A stretch of 60,626 nt of DNA from Sporolactobacillus mangiferae (GCF_023336505.1 NZ_JAMAST010000014.1:1-60626); one strand, 5' to 3'; shown: positions 18,707-31,603, numbered from the stretch's first letter. Notes: generated from the sequence alone by a model not told the origin. Numbers and translations: made by a program.

Positions 18707-19303
18707 ATGACGGAACATTACTATTCAGAACATCCTCATGCAGGGAGCAGTCCACACATGCTGCATGTAACATTGAGACAGCATGCCTTTTCTTTTACGA
18801 CGGATGCGGGCGTTTTCTCCAAACATGCGATTGATTTTGGTACAGCCTTGCTTATCGAAAATTTTTGCGAGCCAAATACAGCGGGCGGTTTCATGGATAT
18901 GGGCTGCGGGTACGGACCGATCGGTATTGCGCTGTCGAAACTCTTTCCAGATCGCAATATAATGATGGTCGACATTAATGAACGCGCTGTTGCGTTGGCT
19001 GAGAAAAACGCGCGCGAAAACGAAGTTGCTGTCCGGGTTCTGCAGAGTTCTTTGTTTGATAGAGTTTCCGGAGAGTTTGCCGCCATCGTGACTAATCCGC
19101 CAATCAGAGCCGGGAAGCAGACTGTGCATCAGATTTTTCGGGATGCTCATCGATTCTTAAAGGAAAATGGTGAACTATGGACGGTCATTCAAAAAAAACA
19201 GGGTGCGCCTTCTGCGCTAAAAATGCTGCAGGCTTTGTACGATCGTGTTGAGGTTGTAGCTCGAAAAAAAGGATATTACGTTTTTTGTGCAAAAAAGGTT
19301 TGA
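18707..19303 (+). CDS. ybxB: Class I SAM methyltransferase, RsmC-like (YbxB)
   Basis: Predicted rRNA guanine-N2 methyltransferase of the RsmC-like family. It has 198 residues. SAM motif I is FMDMGCGYGPIG, motif II region MMVDINERA, and the catalytic motif is TNPPIRAG. The ATG at 18707 gives MTEHYYSEHP, matching the B. subtilis YbxB N-terminus, with AAGGTGG 11 nt upstream; GTG 18692 overlaps that site and is less likely. It sits between rplL and rpoB as in Bacillus. The exact rRNA target is inferred from the family only. Confidence 0.9.
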   Translation: MTEHYYSEHPHAGSSPHMLHVTLRQHAFSFTTDAGVFSKHAIDFGTALLIENFCEPNTAGGFMDMGCGYGPIGIALSKLFPDRNIMMVDINERAVALAEKNARENEVAVRVLQSSLFDRVSGEFAAIVTNPPIRAGKQTVHQIFRDAHRFLKENGELWTVIQKKQGAPSALKMLQALYDRVEVVARKKGYYVFCAKKV

Positions 19304-19328
19304 CAATCAATAATGACTATGATATTAT
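19299..19328 (+). promoter_or_regulatory. rpoBC promoter
   Basis: TTGACA (19299-19304, overlapping the ybxB stop) and TATTAT (19323-19328) are 18 nt apart. A leader of about 135 nt leads to rpoB. Confidence 0.75.
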
Positions 19329-19472
19329 GTCTTAATGCTAACATTGGTCAATTTGTAGGTATAAGTCTCTCCTTTTTAGGAGAAACTAATCAAATAATTT
19401 TTGGACTGCGGTAAGCTCAAGAAGTTTGGTTTGCCGATTTTTTCAATATGCTTGATTTGAGGGGTGAAATAG

Positions 19473-22400
19473 TTGACAGGTCAACTCGTACAATACGGAC
19501 GCCACCGCCAACGCAGGAGCTACGCTCGGATTAAAGAAGTGCTGGAACTCCCTAATCTTATTGAAATTCAGACCGCCTCGTATCAGTGGTTCCTTGACGA
19601 AGGAATCCGTGAAATGTTTCAGGACATTTCTCCGGTGGAAGATTTTACAGGCAATCTCATTTTGGAATTTGTCGACTATAGTTTGGGAGAACCCAAGTAT
19701 TCCGTTGATGAATCCAAATCACGTGATGTGACGTACGCAGCACCGCTGCGTGTAAAAGTTCGACTGATCAATAAAGAGACGGGCGAAGTAAAGGAACAGG
19801 AAGTTTTCATGGGCGATTTTCCGCTGATGACTGAAGCGGGAACGTTCATCATTAACGGTGCGGAACGTGTCATTGTTTCCCAGCTTGTTCGTTCGCCAAG
19901 TGTTTATTTTAACGACAAAGTCGATAAAAACGGAAAAAAAGGTTTTGGTGCAACGGTTATTCCTAACCGAGGTGCCTGGCTTGAATATGAGACAGATGCA
20001 AAAGATGTCGTCTATGTAAGAATCGACCGTACAAGGAAAGTTCCCGTCACGGTTCTTTTGCGTTCACTTGGGTTCAGCACTGATCAGGAAATTATCGACC
20101 TGCTTGGTGAAGATGAGTACCTGAGAAATACTTTGGAAAAAGACAATACGGATAGCACGGACAAAGCGCTTGTTGAAATTTACGAACGTCTGCGTCCAGG
20201 TGAACCGCCAACTGTCGAAAATGCAAAAAGCTTGCTTGAAGCACGCTTTTTTGATCCCAAGCGTTACGATCTGGCAAATGTCGGACGCTATAAGATGAAT
20301 AAAAAGCTCCACATCAAGAACCGGCTGTTCAACCAAAGGCTTGCCGAAAAACTGGTAGACCCGGAGACGGGCGAAATTGTTGCTGATGAAGGAACATTGC
20401 TGGACCGCAGGACACTGGACCGCCTGCTGCCTACCATTGAAAAAAAGTTGGGTTTTGTCGAATATACACCAACGGATGGTGTGATTGCGGGACAAACGGT
20501 ACGTGTTCAGAAAATCGATGTTTATTCTCCTCTTGATGAAGACAAAGGCAAGATAATCAGCATTATGGGCAATGGCATGATTGACCGTTCGATCAAGCAT
20601 ATTACACCTGCCGATATTCTTTCTTCAATCAATTATTTCTTTAATCTGCTTCACGGAATCGGAGACACTGATGATATTGATCATCTTGGCAATCGTCGTC
20701 TTCGTTCTGTTGGGGAATTGTTGCAAAATCAATTCCGAATCGGCTTATCGCGCATGGAACGGGTGATTCGCGAACGCATGTCTATTCAAGACACAAACAG
20801 CATTACCCCCCAGGCGCTGATCAATATTCGGCCGGTTATTGCGTCGATCAAGGAATTTTTCGGAAGTTCGCAGCTGTCACAGTTCATGGATCAGACGAAT
20901 CCGCTTGCTGAGTTGACACATAAGCGCAGGCTTTCAGCACTCGGACCCGGTGGTCTGACCCGTGAACGCGCAGGCATGGAAGTGCGTGACGTTCACTACT
21001 CCCACTATGGACGTATGTGCCCGATTGAGACGCCTGAAGGCCCGAATATCGGTTTGATTAACTCGTTGTCCAGCTACGCGCGGGTGAATAAATACGGATT
21101 CATTGAAACGCCGTATCGCCGCGTTGATCCGGATACGGGAAGAGTAACCGAACACATTGATTATCTGACTGCTGACGAAGAAGACAACTATGTGGTTGCA
21201 CAGGCAAACGCTGAATTGAGTGATGAAGGCGAATTTCTTGATGATCATATTCTTGCCCGTTTCCGTAGTGAGAATCTGGTTGTTCATAAAGACCGCGTGG
21301 ATTATATGGATGTATCTCCGAAGCAGGTTGTATCCGTTGCTTCCGCCTGCATCCCGTTTCTGGCAAACGACGATTCAAACCGCGCGCTCATGGGTGCCAA
21401 CATGCAGCGCCAGGCGGTTCCGCTCCTTCAGCCGGAGGCTCCGCTTATCGGAACGGGTATGGAGTATGTATCTGCCCGTGATTCCGGAGCAGCCATTCGT
21501 TCGAAATTCCGTGGGCGTGTAGAGTATGTGTCTGCCCGTCAAATTAAGATTCGGACCCTGGAGACGATCGATGGTCATGAAACCGAAGGCGATGTTGTTG
21601 CCTATAAGCTTTCCAAGTTTGAACGTTCGAATCAGGGCATGTGCTACAATCAAAAACCTATTGTCGACAAAGACATGATTGTCGACAAAGGCGAAATTAT
21701 CGCTGATGGTCCCTCAATGGACAAAGGTGAGTTGGCACTTGGCCGCAATGTGCTCGTTGGATTCATGACCTGGAACGGCTACAACTATGAAGATGCCGTA
21801 ATCATGAATGAACGGCTGGTAAAAGAAGATGTTTACACTTCTATTCATATTGAAGAATATGAATCTGATGCCCGTGACACAAAACTGGGGCCGGAAGATA
21901 TCACTCGTGATATTCCCAATGTCGGCGAAGACGCACTCAAAAACCTTGATGATCGCGGAATTATTCGTGTCGGTGCGGAAGTGCGCGACGGTGACATTCT
22001 TGTCGGAAAGGTGACACCGAAGGGTGTTACTGAACTGACGGCAGAAGAACGGCTGCTTCATGCCATCTTCGGGGAAAAAGCACGTGAGGTCCGCGATACA
22101 TCGCTGAAGGTGCCGCACGGGGGTGGCGGTATTGTTCATGACGTTAAGATTTTCACGCGCGAGGCAGGCGATGAACTGCCACCGGGTGTTAATGAACTGG
22201 TTCGTGTATATATCGTTCAAAAACGTAAGATTCACGAAGGGGATAAAATGGCCGGGCGTCATGGCAACAAGGGAGTCATTTCTAAAATCCTTCCTGAAGA
22301 AGATATGCCATATTTACCGAATGGACGTCCACTCGACATTATGCTTAACCCACTGGGTGTACCGTCGCGTATGAATATCGGGCAGGTGCTGGAACTTCAT

Positions 22401-22994
22401 CTCGGGATGGCCGCACGGGAGATGGGCATTCATATTGCGACACCTGTATTCGACGGCGCGCGTGAAGAAGATGTCTGGGACACACTTGAAGAGGCTGGGC
22501 TCTCACGAGACGGCAAAACGGTTTTGTATGACGGCCGCACAGGTGAACCGTTTGACAACCGGGTGTCTGTTGGTGTTATGTACATGATTAAACTGGCACA
22601 CATGGTCGATGACAAGCTGCACGCGCGTTCAACAGGACCGTACTCATTAGTCACGCAACAGCCGCTTGGCGGTAAAGCGCAGTTCGGCGGCCAGCGTTTT
22701 GGAGAAATGGAAGTGTGGGCGCTTGAAGCTTACGGTGCGGCACATACATTACAGGAAATTCTGACGGTTAAGTCGGATGATGTAGTCGGACGCGTAAAAA
22801 CGTATGAATCGATTGTCAAGGGCGAAAATGTTCCGGAACCTGGTGTTCCTGAATCATTCAAGGTGCTCATTAAGGAACTGCAGAGTCTTGGAATGGACGT
22901 AAAAGTTTTGGACGGAGACCACTCGGAAATCGTCATTAAGGAACTTGAAGACGAGGAAGAGTCGCTTGACGACAGTTTAAACGTGCAAGTTTGA
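19473..22994 (+). CDS. rpoB: DNA-directed RNA polymerase subunit beta
   Basis: Catalytic core subunit. It has 1173 residues, standard for Bacillales. The rifampicin-pocket segment [12 protein letters not shown] ... [13 protein letters not shown] carries the sensitive-type residues at the usual resistance positions. The C-terminal region has [11 protein letters not shown] and the clamp contact [22 protein letters not shown] start is used after AGGGGTG, as in B. subtilis. rpoC follows after 158 nt. Confidence 0.98.
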   Translation: MTGQLVQYGRHRQRRSYARIKEVLELPNLIEIQTASYQWFLDEGIREMFQDISPVEDFTGNLILEFVDYSLGEPKYSVDESKSRDVTYAAPLRVKVRLINKETGEVKEQEVFMGDFPLMTEAGTFIINGAERVIVSQLVRSPSVYFNDKVDKNGKKGFGATVIPNRGAWLEYETDAKDVVYVRIDRTRKVPVTVLLRSLGFSTDQEIIDLLGEDEYLRNTLEKDNTDSTDKALVEIYERLRPGEPPTVENAKSLLEARFFDPKRYDLANVGRYKMNKKLHIKNRLFNQRLAEKLVDPETGEIVADEGTLLDRRTLDRLLPTIEKKLGFVEYTPTDGVIAGQTVRVQKIDVYSPLDEDKGKIISIMGNGMIDRSIKHITPADILSSINYFFNLLHGIGDTDDIDHLGNRRLRSVGELLQNQFRIGLSRMERVIRERMSIQDTNSITPQALINIRPVIASIKEFFGSSQLSQFMDQTNPLAELTHKRRLSALGPGGLTRERAGMEVRDVHYSHYGRMCPIETPEGPNIGLINSLSSYARVNKYGFIETPYRRVDPDTGRVTEHIDYLTADEEDNYVVAQANAELSDEGEFLDDHILARFRSENLVVHKDRVDYMDVSPKQVVSVASACIPFLANDDSNRALMGANMQRQAVPLLQPEAPLIGTGMEYVSARDSGAAIRSKFRGRVEYVSARQIKIRTLETIDGHETEGDVVAYKLSKFERSNQGMCYNQKPIVDKDMIVDKGEIIADGPSMDKGELALGRNVLVGFMTWNGYNYEDAVIMNERLVKEDVYTSIHIEEYESDARDTKLGPEDITRDIPNVGEDALKNLDDRGIIRVGAEVRDGDILVGKVTPKGVTELTAEERLLHAIFGEKAREVRDTSLKVPHGGGGIVHDVKIFTREAGDELPPGVNELVRVYIVQKRKIHEGDKMAGRHGNKGVISKILPEEDMPYLPNGRPLDIMLNPLGVPSRMNIGQVLELHLGMAAREMGIHIATPVFDGAREEDVWDTLEEAGLSRDGKTVLYDGRTGEPFDNRVSVGVMYMIKLAHMVDDKLHARSTGPYSLVTQQPLGGKAQFGGQRFGEMEVWALEAYGAAHTLQEILTVKSDDVVGRVKTYESIVKGENVPEPGVPESFKVLIKELQSLGMDVKVLDGDHSEIVIKELEDEEESLDDSLNVQV

Positions 22995-23152
22995 GTTCAA
23001 TGATCAACCTCTTGATAGAATGCGATGGATCACGGGACGTAGCAGGTTAAGTGCCCCCAGGATATCAGCACCGCTTCTAACGGATAACAACTCGGTGAGC
23101 GAAGAGGATGGCGCACGCGCCAGACACTGAAAATATAAGGGAGGTTGCCCCC

Positions 23153-26100
23153 TTGCTGGATGTTAATAAATTTGAATTCATGAAGATTGGTTTAGCATCA
23201 CCTGACAAAATCAGGTCCTGGTCTCACGGTGAAGTCAAGAAGCCTGAGACAATCAACTATCGAACTCTGAAACCGGAGAAGGACGGTTTGTTCTGTGAAC
23301 GCATTTTCGGTCCGACCAAAGACTGGGAGTGTCATTGCGGTAAATATAAGCGCGTCCGTTATAAGGGTGTTGTTTGCGATCGCTGCGGTGTTGAAGTCAC
23401 AAGGGCGAAAGTCCGCAGAGAACGTATGGGCCATATCGAGCTTGCCGCTCCCGTCTCACATATATGGTACTTTAAAGGGATTCCAAGCCGAATGGGCCTG
23501 CTGCTGGACATGTCACCAAGAGCTCTGGAAGAGGTCATCTATTTTGCATCTTATGTTGTGACCGAACCCGGTGATACCCCTCTGGAGAAGAAACAACTGC
23601 TCTCTGAAAAAGAGTATCGCGCTTACCGCGAAAAATACGGCAATGCTTTTAAAGCGGGGATGGGTGCCGAATCCATTAAAAAGCTCCTGCAGGATGTTGA
23701 CTTGGACAAAGAATCCCAGACTTTGCAGGAAGAGCTGAAAAGTGTTCAGGGCCAAAGAAGAACACGGGCAGTGAAACGTCTGGAAGTTATTGAGGCATTC
23801 CGCGAATCCGGCAATGAACCTTCTTGGATGGTTCTTGATGTACTGCCGGTCATTCCGCCTGAACTGCGTCCAATGGTTCAGCTGGATGGCGGGCGCTTTG
23901 CCACTTCAGACCTGAATGATCTGTATCGACGGGTCATCAACAGAAACAACCGTCTGAAACGCCTTCTCGAATTGGGAGCGCCAAGCATTATTGTACAAAA
24001 CGAAAAACGTATGCTTCAGGAAGCGGTCGATTCGCTGATTGATAACGGCCGTCGCGGCCGCCCGGTTACCGGACCTGGTAACAGACCATTGAAATCCCTT
24101 TCCCACATGCTGAAAGGAAAGCAAGGCCGCTTCCGTCAGAACCTGCTTGGCAAACGTGTCGATTATTCCGGTCGATCCGTTATTGCCGTAGGTCCGACAT
24201 TGCAAATGTATCAATGCGGACTGCCAAAAGAAATGGCTTTGGAACTTTTCAAACCATTTGTCATGAAAGAACTGGTCAGCCGCGGCATTGCCAATAACAT
24301 AAAAAGTGCAAAACGCAAAGTTGAAAAAATTCACGCAGATGTCTGGGGCGTCCTTGAAGACGTTATTAAGGAACATCCGGTTCTCCTGAACCGTGCGCCA
24401 ACGCTGCACCGTCTCGGTATCCAGGCATTCGAACCGAGAATTGTAGAAGGACGCGCCATTCGTCTTCACCCGCTGGTATGTACGGCATACAATGCGGATT
24501 TTGACGGCGATCAGATGGCCGTTCACGTACCGCTGTCCGCAGAAGCACAGGCAGAGGCCCGTTTGCTGATGCTCGGCGCGCAGAACATTTTGAATCCGAA
24601 AGACGGCAAACCGATTGTGACACCATCTCAGGATATGGTGCTTGGAAACTACTATCTGACTTTGGAACGCAAGGGAGCCGTAGGCGAGGGTAAAGTATTT
24701 AAGAACAGCGATGAAGTGATGCTTGCATATTACAACGGCTATGTTCACTTGCATTCACGCATTGCCATTCCCGCGGCGTCAACGCATAATCCGACGTTCA
24801 CAGAGAAACAGAATAAGCAGTACCTGCTGACTACACCGGGAAAATTGATTTTCAATCACATTCTGCCGTCGGCCTTCCCTTATATTAATGAACCGACGGA
24901 TCAGAACCTGCAGATTGCAACTCCGGATAAATATTTTGTTCCAATGGGATCTGATATTCCTGCGTTGATTGCTGAGCGCGATGAAATTCCGCCATTCAAA
25001 AAGGGCTATCTCGGGCATATCATTGCAGAAGTCTTCAAACGCTATAAAGTTACTGAGACATCCAAGTTTCTTGATCGCTTAAAGGCGCTTGGATTCCAGT
25101 ATTCGACGAAAGCAGGTATTACAGTCGGCGTATCCGATGTAATCGTGCTTCCTGAAAAGAAGCAGATACTTGATGAAGCTGAGGACAATGTCCAAAAAGT
25201 GACTAAACAATTCCGTCGCGGGTTGATCACGGAAGATGAACGCTATGAACGTATTGTCGGTATTTGGAGCGATGCAAAAGATACCATTCAGTCTAAACTG
25301 ATGGGCTCACTTGCTAAGACAAACCCGATCTTTATGATGAGTGACTCCGGTGCTCGTGGTAATGCATCTAACTTTACTCAGCTTGCCGGCATGCGTGGTT
25401 TGATGGCTGACCCGTCCGGCCGTATCATTGAGCTTCCGATTATCTCCAGTTTCCGTGAAGGACTAACTGTGCTGGAATACTTCATTTCAACGCATGGTGC
25501 CCGTAAAGGTCTTGCCGACACGGCTCTTAAGACCGCGAACTCAGGCTATCTGACCCGTCGTCTTGTTGATGTGGCACAGGATGTTATTGTCAGAGAAGAT
25601 GACTGCGGCACTGACCGGGGTATCGTAGTTCACGCCATTCGCGAAGGTAATGAAGAAATCGAAAGCTTGTACGATCGTCTGGTCGGACGTACGGCCAACC
25701 AGACAGTTTATCACCCGGATACTGATGAAGTGCTTGTACAGAAAAACGAACTGATCAATGAAGACACGGCAACCAGGATTGTTGAGGCGGGCATTACTGA
25801 GGTTGAAATCCGAACCGTATTCACCTGTGAGACACGTCATGGTGTCTGCAAAAAGTGCTACGGCCGCAATCTGGCAACCGGTTCCGAAGTGGAAGTCGGT
25901 GAATCAGTTGGCATCATTGCCGCACAATCGATCGGTGAACCGGGTACTCAGCTGACCATGCGTACCTTCCACACCGGCGGCGTTGCCGGCGACGACATTA
26001 CCCAGGGTCTTCCCCGTATTCAGGAACTTTTTGAAGCGCGGAATCCAAAAGGGCAGGCCGTTATTTCTGAAATCGATGGCACGGTTACATCAGTCAGCGA

Positions 26101-26770
26101 ATTGAAAGATAAGCGCGAGGTCGTCGTTAAAGGTACCTTGGAAACGCGTACGTATACAGTGCCACTGAGTGCCCGTATGAAAGTAGCGGAGGGCAACGAA
26201 GTAAAGGCCGGAGATCCGTTGATCGGCGGCTCCATTGACCCGAAAGAACTGTTGCACGTCGTTGGACTACAGGGCGTACAGAACTATCTGTTACGCGAAG
26301 TGCAGAAGGTTTACCGCATGCAAGGTGTGGAAATCGGTGATAAGCACGTTGAAGTAATGGTACGTCAGATGATGCGTAAAATCCGCGTTATTGACAGTGG
26401 CGATACATCTGTTCTGCCTGGTGCACTTATGGACATTCACCGGTTCAAAGATGAGAACCACGATGTACTGGTACAGCGTAAAATGCCGGCAACCGGCCAT
26501 CCGGTACTGCTGGGAATTACCAAGGCTGCCCTGGAGACAGATTCCTTCCTTTCCGCAGCATCATTCCAGGAAACGACACGTGTCCTGACGGATGCCGCGA
26601 TTAAAGGCAAGGTTGATGAGTTACTTGGCCTGAAGGAAAACGTGATTATCGGCAAGCTGATTCCCGCCGGTACGGGTATGCCGAAATATCGTAATGTAGT
26701 CGTTGAAACAGAAGACGAACGCAACGAACCCGCAGAATCCGAAGATGTATTGATTAAGCAGGAAAGCTGA
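23153..26770 (+). CDS. rpoC: DNA-directed RNA polymerase subunit beta'
   Basis: Holds the active-site magnesium. It has 1205 residues (B. subtilis 1199). The N-terminal zinc finger is CHCGKYKR ... CDRCG; the catalytic motif NADFDGDQM is at about 447-455; the second zinc cluster is [16 protein letters not shown]. The bridge-helix and trigger-loop region ([20 protein letters not shown]) is intact. TTG 23153 is preferred: AAGGGAGG is 8 nt upstream and the start then reads MLDVNKFEF like B. subtilis; a 15-residue longer frame lacks a ribosome site. Confidence 0.97.
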   Translation: MLDVNKFEFMKIGLASPDKIRSWSHGEVKKPETINYRTLKPEKDGLFCERIFGPTKDWECHCGKYKRVRYKGVVCDRCGVEVTRAKVRRERMGHIELAAPVSHIWYFKGIPSRMGLLLDMSPRALEEVIYFASYVVTEPGDTPLEKKQLLSEKEYRAYREKYGNAFKAGMGAESIKKLLQDVDLDKESQTLQEELKSVQGQRRTRAVKRLEVIEAFRESGNEPSWMVLDVLPVIPPELRPMVQLDGGRFATSDLNDLYRRVINRNNRLKRLLELGAPSIIVQNEKRMLQEAVDSLIDNGRRGRPVTGPGNRPLKSLSHMLKGKQGRFRQNLLGKRVDYSGRSVIAVGPTLQMYQCGLPKEMALELFKPFVMKELVSRGIANNIKSAKRKVEKIHADVWGVLEDVIKEHPVLLNRAPTLHRLGIQAFEPRIVEGRAIRLHPLVCTAYNADFDGDQMAVHVPLSAEAQAEARLLMLGAQNILNPKDGKPIVTPSQDMVLGNYYLTLERKGAVGEGKVFKNSDEVMLAYYNGYVHLHSRIAIPAASTHNPTFTEKQNKQYLLTTPGKLIFNHILPSAFPYINEPTDQNLQIATPDKYFVPMGSDIPALIAERDEIPPFKKGYLGHIIAEVFKRYKVTETSKFLDRLKALGFQYSTKAGITVGVSDVIVLPEKKQILDEAEDNVQKVTKQFRRGLITEDERYERIVGIWSDAKDTIQSKLMGSLAKTNPIFMMSDSGARGNASNFTQLAGMRGLMADPSGRIIELPIISSFREGLTVLEYFISTHGARKGLADTALKTANSGYLTRRLVDVAQDVIVREDDCGTDRGIVVHAIREGNEEIESLYDRLVGRTANQTVYHPDTDEVLVQKNELINEDTATRIVEAGITEVEIRTVFTCETRHGVCKKCYGRNLATGSEVEVGESVGIIAAQSIGEPGTQLTMRTFHTGGVAGDDITQGLPRIQELFEARNPKGQAVISEIDGTVTSVSELKDKREVVVKGTLETRTYTVPLSARMKVAEGNEVKAGDPLIGGSIDPKELLHVVGLQGVQNYLLREVQKVYRMQGVEIGDKHVEVMVRQMMRKIRVIDSGDTSVLPGALMDIHRFKDENHDVLVQRKMPATGHPVLLGITKAALETDSFLSAASFQETTRVLTDAAIKGKVDELLGLKENVIIGKLIPAGTGMPKYRNVVVETEDERNEPAESEDVLIKQES

Positions 26771-26854
26771 TTCAGCCATTGACAATGGCTGATTGCCAGT
26801 GCTATTATATCTGAGTGTTCTTTTTACACTTGTTGCTTTGGAGGATACATGATT

Positions 26855-27106
26855 ATGTCTTATGAAAAAGTGACACAATTAAAGAACGATGTGTTTATTG
26901 GCACGAAACAGGCGATCAAGGCATTAAGAGAAGATCGTGTTCAAGAGATTGTTATTGCCGAAGATGCCGATGCGCGTGTAACCAATAAAGTACTGACACT
27001 TGCGGAAGAACTGAATGTACCAGTGAGCCGGGTAGCCTCAATGAAGAAGTTGGGTCAGGCCTGCGGTATTGAAGTCGGAGCCTCGGCTGTTGCGATAAAA
27101 AAATGA
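26855..27106 (+). CDS. rplGB: L7Ae-like kink-turn RNA-binding protein (YbxF)
   Basis: Small L7Ae/L30e-fold protein that binds K-turn RNA in B. subtilis; its ribosomal role is uncertain. It has 83 residues. [22 protein letters not shown]-like [12 protein letters not shown] and the C-terminal [19 protein letters not shown] are diagnostic. ATG 26855 is chosen because GGAGG lies 10 nt upstream; ATG 26849 is too close. It sits between rpoC and rpsL as in Bacillus and is followed at once by a terminator. Confidence 0.93.
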   Translation: MSYEKVTQLKNDVFIGTKQAIKALREDRVQEIVIAEDADARVTNKVLTLAEELNVPVSRVASMKKLGQACGIEVGASAVAIKK

Positions 27107-27107
27107 T

Positions 27108-27142
27108 GTTTTTGCAGGAATAGCCTGCAAAAACACTTTTTT
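27108..27142 (+). terminator. Terminator or attenuator before rpsL
   Basis: GTTTTTGCAGG (27108-27118) pairs perfectly with CCTGCAAAAAC (27124-27134) around a 5-nt loop, followed by ACTTTTTT. It begins 2 nt after the ybxF stop and 60 nt before rpsL. It should end most rpoBC transcripts, but I see no strong promoter between it and rpsL, so partial readthrough into the str genes is likely. Confidence 0.85.
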
Positions 27143-27202
27143 GCGCAAGAAAAGAACCGCCTGGATCAGTGGGTTTAGAAACTTGAAAGGAGGAACAGGT
27201 AA

Positions 27203-27616
27203 ATGCCTACAATCAATCAATTAATTCATCAAGGACGCAAGTCAAAAATCAGAAAGTCAACGGCACCAGCCTTGAACAGAGGTTACAACAGTTTTAAGAA
27301 ATCGCTGACCAATGATTTTGCTCCACAAAAAAGAGGGGTGTGCACCCGTGTTGGCACGATGACACCGAAGAAGCCGAACTCAGCGCTTCGTAAATATGCT
27401 CGTGTTCGTCTGTCAAACAACATTGAAGTCAATGCTTATATTCCGGGAATTGGTCACAACCTTCAGGAACACAGCGTTGTTCTGATTCGCGGCGGACGTG
27501 TGAAAGACCTCCCTGGTGTGCGTTATCATATTATCCGCGGTGCTCTGGATACGGCTAGTGTGGTCGACCGTAAGCAAGGCCGCTCAAAATACGGCGCAAA
27601 GAAGCCTAAGGCTTAA
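27203..27616 (+). CDS. rpsL: 30S ribosomal protein S12 (uS12)
   Basis: Decoding-centre protein. It has 137 residues. The streptomycin-related loops [11 protein letters not shown] and [13 protein letters not shown] carry the sensitive-type lysines. It is preceded by AAAGGAGG and is the first gene of the str cluster rpsL-rpsG-fusA-tuf. Confidence 0.98.
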   Translation: MPTINQLIHQGRKSKIRKSTAPALNRGYNSFKKSLTNDFAPQKRGVCTRVGTMTPKKPNSALRKYARVRLSNNIEVNAYIPGIGHNLQEHSVVLIRGGRVKDLPGVRYHIIRGALDTASVVDRKQGRSKYGAKKPKA

Positions 27617-27641
27617 TTATTAACTGAGAGGAGGAAATCAC

Positions 27642-28112
27642 ATGCCTAGAAAAGGCCCTGTTGAAAGACGCGATGTACTGCCTGATCCGCTTTATAATTC
27701 AAAGCTGGTCACTCGATTGATCAATCGGATTATGGAAGACGGAAAAAAGGGAAAAGCGCAAACGATTCTCTATCAGGCATTTGATCTAATTAAAGAACGT
27801 ACAAATCAGGAACCGATGGAAGTGTTCGAACAGGCACTGAAAAACGTGATGCCGGTGCTTGAAGTCAAAGCACGTCGTGTCGGCGGTTCCAACTATCAGG
27901 TACCAGTGGAAGTACGTCCTGAACGCCGGACGACCCTCGGGCTTCGCTACCTGGTTAACTATTCAAGGCTTCGCGGCGAAAAAACGATGGTTGAACGGTT
28001 AGCCAGTGAAATTATTGACGCTTCAAATAATACGGGTGCGTCAGTCAAGAAACGCGAAGACATGCACAAGATGGCTGAAGCAAACAAAGCGTTTGCTCAC
28101 TATCGCTGGTAA
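27642..28112 (+). CDS. rpsG: 30S ribosomal protein S7 (uS7)
   Basis: Primary 16S rRNA 3'-domain binder. It has 156 residues. [18 protein letters not shown] at the N-terminus and [20 protein letters not shown] at the C-terminus are standard. GAGAGGAGG precedes the ATG. S7 is the usual feedback repressor of the str operon in E. coli; control here is not known. Confidence 0.98.
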   Translation: MPRKGPVERRDVLPDPLYNSKLVTRLINRIMEDGKKGKAQTILYQAFDLIKERTNQEPMEVFEQALKNVMPVLEVKARRVGGSNYQVPVEVRPERRTTLGLRYLVNYSRLRGEKTMVERLASEIIDASNNTGASVKKREDMHKMAEANKAFAHYRW

Positions 28113-28123
28113 TAGGCTCACTA

Positions 28124-28160
28124 CTGTTCAAAATGGAGGTTCATCCATGATTTTGAACAG
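28124..28160 (+). repeat. Long inverted repeat in the rpsG-fusA spacer
   Basis: CTGTTCAAAAT (28124-28134) pairs perfectly with ATTTTGAACAG (28150-28160). An alternative inner pairing ATGGA/TCCAT lies inside. No T-run follows, so this is not a terminator. The apical part contains a decoy-like ribosome site GGAGGT with ATG 28148, whose frame is open past the fusA start. It may tune fusA translation. Confidence 0.6.
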
Positions 28161-28184
28161 TCAAAATAGGAAGGAGAGAGATCC

Positions 28185-30263
28185 ATGGCAAGGGAATTCT
28201 CCCTGGAGAAGACGCGTAATATCGGTATCATGGCGCACATCGATGCCGGCAAAACGACGACAACCGAGCGTATTCTTTTCTATTCGGGTCGTATCCACAA
28301 GATCGGTGAAACCCATGAAGGGGCTTCACAGATGGACTGGATGGATCAGGAAAAGGAACGTGGCATTACGATTACCTCTGCTGCGACAACCGCTCAATGG
28401 AAGGGTCATCGAATTAACATTATCGACACCCCTGGACACGTGGATTTTACCGTCGAAGTTGAACGGTCCTTGCGTGTTCTGGACGGTGCAGTAACGGTTC
28501 TTGATGCGCAATCCGGAGTTGAGCCGCAGACAGAAACAGTGTGGCGCCAGGCAACAACGTACGGTGTACCGAGAATTGTATTTGTTAATAAGATGGATAA
28601 AATTGGTGCGGATTTCCTGTATTCCTGCCAGACGCTGCATGATCGCCTTCAGGCGAATGCGCATCCGATTCAGCTGCCGATGGGCGCTGAAGACAATTAC
28701 CAGGGTGAAATCGACCTGGTTAACATGCAGGCTTATATTTATGAAGACGACCTTGGTTCCATTGTCGATGCGGAAGAAATTCCGGATGAGTACAAGGAGC
28801 AGGCCGAAGAATACCATGAAAAACTCATCGAAGCCGTTGCCGATGTCGACGATGAACTCATGGAAAAATATTTAAACGGTGAAGAAATCTCTGTGGAAGA
28901 ATTAAAAGCGGCTATTCGTAAAGCGACTTGTGCCGTTAAGTTCTATCCTGTATTGTGCGGTACGGCATTCAAGAACAAGGGTGTACAGCACGTACTGGAT
29001 GCATGCATTGACTATCTGCCTTCACCGCTTGATGTTCCGGCGATCAAAGGTACACTCCCGGATTCGGGTGAAGAAGCTACACGTCCGGCTGATGACAGCG
29101 CTCCGTTCTCGGCACTGGCTTTTAAAGTTATGACGGATCCGTTTGTTGGTAAGCTGACTTTCTTCCGTGTGTATTCAGGAACCATTGAAGCAGGCTCCTA
29201 TGTTGCCAACTCAACAAAGGATACCCGCGAACGTCTGGGCCGCCTGCTGCAAATGCATGCCAATCACCGTAGTGAAATTAAAAAAGTTTATTCCGGTGAT
29301 ATTGCCGCAGCAGTAGGGCTGAAGAATACAACGACCGGAGATACATTATGCGATGGCGACCACGCCATTGTCCTTGAATCGATGGAATTCCCGGATCCGG
29401 TTATTCATGTCGCGATCGAACCAAAATCGAAGGCGGATCAGGATAAGATGGGTATCGCACTTGCGAAACTTGCTGAAGAAGATCCGACTTTTAAGACACA
29501 TACGGACGAAGAAACCGGCCAGACCATCATCGGTGGTATGGGCGAGCTTCACCTCGACATTATTGTTGACCGTCTGCGCCGTGAATTTAAAGTTGACGCC
29601 AACGTCGGCAACCCGCAGGTTGCTTACCGCGAAACGCTTACGAAAGCTGGAAGAGCTGAAGGTAAGTTCATTCGCCAGTCCGGTGGTCGCGGTCAGTACG
29701 GCCATGTTTGGATTGAATTCGAACCGCAAAAAGAGGGCGAAGGATTCACATTCGAAAACAAGATTGTCGGCGGTGTTGTTCCGCGTGAATACATTCCGGC
29801 AGTTGAGGCAGGCTTGAAAGACGCATTGCAAAATGGTCTGCTTGCCGGATATCCATTGATTGACGTGAAAGCAAGCCTGGTTGACGGATCTTATCATGAT
29901 GTCGATTCAAGTGAAATGGCATTCAAAATCGCAGCATCTATGGCATTGAAAGCAGCCAAAAATGTCTGCGCGCCGGTTATTCTTGAACCGATCATGAAAG
30001 TTGAAGTCAGCATGCCCGAAGAGTATCTGGGCGATATCATGGGCGACATCACGAGCCGCCGCGGCCGCGTTGACGGTATGGAAGCGCGCCAGGGTGTTCA
30101 GGTCGTCAGTGCCCATGTTCCTCTGGCGGAGATGTTCGGTTATGCGACGAACCTTCGCTCTGCAACTCAGGGACGCGGTACCTTCACAATGCAATTTGAT
30201 CACTATGAAGAAGTGCCGAAGAGTGTCAGTGAAGAAATAATTAAGAAAGCAACAGGGGAATAA
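28185..30263 (+). CDS. fusA: Elongation factor G
   Basis: Translocation GTPase. It has 692 residues, normal. G1 is AHIDAGKT (17-24), G3 DTPGH and G4 NKMD, followed by domains II to V, with the GMGELHLD motif of domain III present. GGAAGGAGAGAG precedes the ATG. The usual fusidic-acid region shows nothing striking. Confidence 0.98.
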   Translation: MAREFSLEKTRNIGIMAHIDAGKTTTTERILFYSGRIHKIGETHEGASQMDWMDQEKERGITITSAATTAQWKGHRINIIDTPGHVDFTVEVERSLRVLDGAVTVLDAQSGVEPQTETVWRQATTYGVPRIVFVNKMDKIGADFLYSCQTLHDRLQANAHPIQLPMGAEDNYQGEIDLVNMQAYIYEDDLGSIVDAEEIPDEYKEQAEEYHEKLIEAVADVDDELMEKYLNGEEISVEELKAAIRKATCAVKFYPVLCGTAFKNKGVQHVLDACIDYLPSPLDVPAIKGTLPDSGEEATRPADDSAPFSALAFKVMTDPFVGKLTFFRVYSGTIEAGSYVANSTKDTRERLGRLLQMHANHRSEIKKVYSGDIAAAVGLKNTTTGDTLCDGDHAIVLESMEFPDPVIHVAIEPKSKADQDKMGIALAKLAEEDPTFKTHTDEETGQTIIGGMGELHLDIIVDRLRREFKVDANVGNPQVAYRETLTKAGRAEGKFIRQSGGRGQYGHVWIEFEPQKEGEGFTFENKIVGGVVPREYIPAVEAGLKDALQNGLLAGYPLIDVKASLVDGSYHDVDSSEMAFKIAASMALKAAKNVCAPVILEPIMKVEVSMPEEYLGDIMGDITSRRGRVDGMEARQGVQVVSAHVPLAEMFGYATNLRSATQGRGTFTMQFDHYEEVPKSVSEEIIKKATGE

Positions 30264-30291
30264 TCAACATTTTGCCCGTCTGCTAAATTAA

Positions 30292-30320
30292 TTGTCACAC
30301 TGCGTGTTTTATTGTAAGCT
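30292..30320 (+). promoter_or_regulatory. Possible tuf promoter
   Basis: TTGTCA (30292-30297) and TAAGCT (30315-30320) are 17 nt apart in the 140-nt fusA-tuf spacer. The -10 is weak. A separate tuf promoter is common in Bacilli. A small hairpin GGCAC-ACG-GTGCC follows in the leader. Confidence 0.4.
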
Positions 30321-30403
30321 AGGGAAGATGGCACACGGTGCCTACTTTCTTACTGCATATAAATTAAAACTTTCTATTGAATTAAAGGAGGATTATACAA
30401 TCC

Positions 30404-31591
30404 ATGGCTAAAGAACATTATGAACGTACAAAACCACATGTTAACATTGGTACAATTGGTCACGTCGACCACGGTAAAACAACCCTGACGGCTGCTATTA
30501 CAACCGTACTCGCAAAATCAGGGAAAGCTCAGGCACGCGCTTATGATTCCATTGATGGTGCACCTGAAGAACGTGAACGTGGAATCACGATTTCGACGGC
30601 TCACGTTGAATATGAAACAGACAAGCGTCACTATGCACACGTTGACTGCCCAGGACACGCTGACTATGTCAAGAACATGATCACTGGTGCCGCTCAGATG
30701 GACGGCGGGATTCTTGTTGTTTCCGCTGTCGATGGCCCAATGCCTCAGACTCGTGAACACATCCTTCTTGCACAGCAGGTTGGTGTTCCGGCGATCGTTG
30801 TCTTCCTGAACAAAACAGACCAGGTTGACGATCCTGAACTTCTTGAACTCGTAGAAATGGAAGTTCGCGATCTTCTGAGCGAATATGACTATCCGGGTGA
30901 CGATGTTCCGGTTATTAAAGGTTCCGCTTTGAAGGCACTGCAGGGCGACGCCGAAGAAGAAAAACACATCCTTGAACTGATGGATGCAGTTGATGAATAC
31001 ATTCCGACTCCGGTTCGTGAAAATGACAAGCCATTCATGATGCCAGTCGAAGACGTATTCTCGATCACTGGTCGTGGTACGGTTGCAACCGGTCGTGTTG
31101 AACGTGGTACGGTTAAAATCGGCGATGAAGTTGAAATCCTTGGATTGACTGATGCTCCTAAGAAATCTACTGTAACGGGCGTTGAAATGTTCCGTAAAAC
31201 GCTTGACTATGCTGAAGCTGGCGACAATATTGGCGCGCTGCTTCGCGGTGTTGATCGTGAAGGTGTTGAACGTGGTCAGGTTCTGATTAAACCAGGTACT
31301 GTAACGGCACACAAGAAGTTCAAAGCTCAGGTATACGTGTTGAAGAAAGAAGAAGGCGGCCGTCACACTCCGTTCTTCAGCAACTATCGTCCGCAATTCT
31401 ATTTCAGGACAACGGACGTTACCGGAACCATTACACTTCCTGAAGGAACTGAAATGGTAATGCCTGGCGACAACGTAGAAATGGATGTTGACCTTCTCGC
31501 TCCGATCGCGATCGAACAGGGAACGAAATTCTCTATCCGTGAAGGCGGCCGTACGGTAGGCGCCGGTTCTGTATCTGTAATTGTTGAATAA
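30404..31591 (+). CDS. tuf: Elongation factor Tu
   Basis: GTPase delivering aminoacyl-tRNA. It has 395 residues. G1 is GHVDHGKT (19-26), G3 DCPGH and G4 NKTD. G4 normally reads NKCD or NKVD; Thr is an accepted variant. Its codon use is highly biased, as expected for a top-expressed gene. AAAGGAGG precedes the ATG and a strong terminator follows. Confidence 0.98.
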   Translation: MAKEHYERTKPHVNIGTIGHVDHGKTTLTAAITTVLAKSGKAQARAYDSIDGAPEERERGITISTAHVEYETDKRHYAHVDCPGHADYVKNMITGAAQMDGGILVVSAVDGPMPQTREHILLAQQVGVPAIVVFLNKTDQVDDPELLELVEMEVRDLLSEYDYPGDDVPVIKGSALKALQGDAEEEKHILELMDAVDEYIPTPVRENDKPFMMPVEDVFSITGRGTVATGRVERGTVKIGDEVEILGLTDAPKKSTVTGVEMFRKTLDYAEAGDNIGALLRGVDREGVERGQVLIKPGTVTAHKKFKAQVYVLKKEEGGRHTPFFSNYRPQFYFRTTDVTGTITLPEGTEMVMPGDNVEMDVDLLAPIAIEQGTKFSIREGGRTVGAGSVSVIVE

Positions 31592-31603
31592 TCTTTGACT
31601 CAG

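Noticed and set aside
19473-22994. Rifampicin-resistance changes in rpoB
   Set aside because: The Asp, His and Ser residues at the usual resistance sites are all sensitive type.
23906-24754. 282-codon minus-strand frame opposite rpoC
   Set aside because: Antisense shadow of rpoC codons; no start signals and low-complexity composition.
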